From contig CAZXQG010000116.1 of the NCBI GenBank assembly GCA_964642725.1, positions 1 through 6,106 on the forward strand: DNA of 6,106 bases, written 5' to 3'. Each line of letters opens with the position of its first letter. Within the stretch, counting starts at the first letter, position 1. Positions 5,084-6,106 of the stretch are shown here, in pieces. This stretch comes from JAGVPT01 sp964642725 (GTDB lineage: Bacteria > Bacteroidota > Ignavibacteria > UBA10030 > UBA8401). The notes beneath the pieces are model-generated. The model had not been told where the DNA came from and ran no database searches. It was given only the letters and a program-made list of their open reading frames with translations. The position numbers and the translations under genes are program-made.

Positions 5084-6053
5084 CGGTTTTCATTCCTTCA
5101 AATCCGCCGGTTGCGATCGGCGCGTTTTTCGAGAGGACGTCAATGACATTCGCGTACACCTTATCATGATTGGACATCGAGCCTTGATAAAATCCATATT
5201 CATTGGCAGGGGCGGATTGCGGAACATCCTTTATTTCGTAGCCGTCGATCGATTGATATTCCAGCACGTTTAAATACTGTCCGCCGACTTTGATTGTTCC
5301 CTTTTCGCCGAAAAGAGTAATGGAGCCTTCCATGTTCTTTTTAAAGCTGTTCACAGTATAATTGACCGTCCCGATCGCCCCGTTCTGAAATCGAAGAAGT
5401 ACCACTCCGGTGTCTTCGAACTGTACGGTTCCTGGATGCGCAAAGTTCTTCGTTATCGCCTGAACGCTCGCAACCTCTCCGACCATCCAATAGAGCAAAT
5501 CAATAAAATGACTGAACTGGGTATACAACGTGCCGCCGTCCAGTGCCTTTTTCCCTTTCCAATCGGATTCCTCGTAATAGCGGTCATTCCTGTTCCAAAA
5601 GCAATTCAGCTGGACGCTATAAATTTTTCCCAGTTTGCCCTGGTCAATTGCCTTCTTCATCTCGACAATCGGCGGATTGAAGCGGTTTTGTTTGACGATG
5701 AAGAGATTCTTGTTTGCTTTTTCAGCCGCCTCAATCATTTTTCTGCAATCGCCGACGGTAATTGCCATCGGCTTTTCGCACAGGACATGTTTGCCGGCAT
5801 TGAGTGCTTTGATCGTATGTTCTGCGTGGAATGCGTTCGGCGTGCAAATAGAGATGACGTCAATATTCTTTTCGGCGGAAAGCAACTCATCGATATTGTT
5901 GTAGGCATTGCATGAATACTTCGCACTGAGCTCTTTTGCTCTTGCCGGCTTTGTGTCGCATACAGCACTCAATTGTGCCATTGTGCTGATGTGTTCAGCA
6001 TGCCGTTGGGCAATTCTGCCGCAGCCGATTATTCCAAAAGTTATTTTTTGCAT
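5034..6053 (-). CDS. Gfo/Idh/MocA-family NAD(P)-dependent sugar dehydrogenase (WbpB/WlbA-like)
   Basis: Predicted cytoplasmic oxidoreductase of 339 residues, a normal length for the family. The N-terminus has the Rossmann dinucleotide motif GIIGCGRIA (residues 7-15). The family signature CEKPMA follows, with the conserved catalytic-type Lys94. The second domain carries WNRNDRYYEESDWKGK (153-168), then a GG turn and SHFID with His182 and Asp185. This middle block parallels the RG-WY---SWKGD---GG-----H--D pattern of WbpB/WlbA enzymes, which oxidise C3 of UDP-N-acetylglucosaminuronate with NAD. That substrate is inferred from this resemblance and from the N-acetyltransferase and aminotransferase genes directly behind it; another NDP-sugar is possible. 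The start is ATG with only a weak purine stretch (GAAAAG) upstream. It is the first gene of the operon visible here, and its 3' end overlaps the next gene. Family assignment is secure, exact substrate is not. Confidence 0.9.
   Translation of the reverse strand: MQKITFGIIGCGRIAQRHAEHISTMAQLSAVCDTKPARAKELSAKYSCNAYNNIDELLSAEKNIDVISICTPNAFHAEHTIKALNAGKHVLCEKPMAITVGDCRKMIEAAEKANKNLFIVKQNRFNPPIVEMKKAIDQGKLGKIYSVQLNCFWNRNDRYYEESDWKGKKALDGGTLYTQFSHFIDLLYWMVGEVASVQAITKNFAHPGTVQFEDTGVVLLRFQNGAIGTVNYTVNSFKKNMEGSITLFGEKGTIKVGGQYLNVLEYQSIDGYEIKDVPQSAPANEYGFYQGSMSNHDKVYANVIDVLSKNAPIATGGFEGMKTVEIIEKIYAQSAKNET
5094..5098 (-). promoter_or_regulatory. Candidate Shine-Dalgarno AAGGA for the TTG start of the acetyltransferase
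   Basis: AAGGA on the minus strand lies ten bases before TTG at 5083, inside the coding end of the dehydrogenase. It is the main reason to prefer the 50 bp overlapping start over GTG at 5053. Spacing is slightly long, so support is moderate. Confidence 0.4.
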
Positions 6054-6106
6054 ATAAAACTTTTCATTAGATCAATAAAAACCGCGAAACGTATAATAGC
6101 CTACCC

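Noticed and set aside
5436..5915. Plus-strand open frame of 159 codons
   Set aside because: It is antisense to the dehydrogenase gene, with an uneven, unrecognisable translation; a shadow of codon bias in the real gene.
6086..6106. TATTAT on the minus strand (6093-6098), a possible -10 box for the operon; its complement contains TATAAT on the plus strand (6092-6097)
   Set aside because: The matching -35 region would lie beyond the window end on the minus strand, and no -35 is seen at correct spacing on the plus strand. AT-rich leader sequence gives such matches by chance.

Overview
The window holds a compact cluster of six genes, all on the minus strand. It reads from right to left as a surface-polysaccharide (O-antigen or capsule-like) sugar-nucleotide operon. 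In transcription order the genes are: a Gfo/Idh/MocA-family NAD-dependent sugar dehydrogenase (6053-5034), a left-handed beta-helix N-acetyltransferase (5083-4418), a DegT/DnrJ/EryC1/StrS sugar aminotransferase (4421-3309), a GT4-like glycosyltransferase (3292-2102), a second, divergent DegT-family aminotransferase (1982-849), and a small C0-type HAD phosphatase of the KdsC fold (820-323). The long ORFs on the plus strand are antisense shadows of these genes.

The first three genes overlap and form the classic dehydrogenase / aminotransferase / N-acetyltransferase triad. Such a triad oxidises C3 of a UDP-N-acetyl-hexosaminuronate (or a related NDP-sugar), transaminates the ketone and N-acetylates the new amine, as in WbpB-WbpE-WbpD or WlbA-WlbC-WlbB. 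The glycosyltransferase would attach a sugar to a growing glycan. The second aminotransferase resembles WbpE more closely than the one inside the triad does. The terminal phosphatase carries a Glu/Arg/Lys pattern associated with nine-carbon keto-acid (KDN-9-P-type) phosphatases rather than KDO-8-P phosphatases. The cluster may therefore serve two modified sugars, for example a 3-acetamido sugar and a nonulosonate. The sugar dehydrogenase (WbpA-like), epimerase, nonulosonate synthase and cytidylyltransferase needed to complete either route are not in the window.

Two non-coding stretches stand out. Positions 1-322, downstream of the operon, contain copies in both orientations of a dispersed palindromic repeat of the form GTCATTCTGAACG...GATCC...ATGAC. 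Positions 1983-2101, the only real gap inside the operon, are filled by two adjacent perfect GC-rich hairpins. Repeats of both styles are, from general familiarity, common between genes in Bacteroidota / Ignavibacteriota / Chlorobi-type genomes. That, with the mid-range base composition and weak Shine-Dalgarno signals, suggests an environmental member of the FCB group, but no marker gene proves it. I see no mobile element, CRISPR array, tRNA or rRNA. The window is mostly recognisable biology; the points most worth checking are the phosphatase specificity, the paired aminotransferases and the hairpin element inside the operon.
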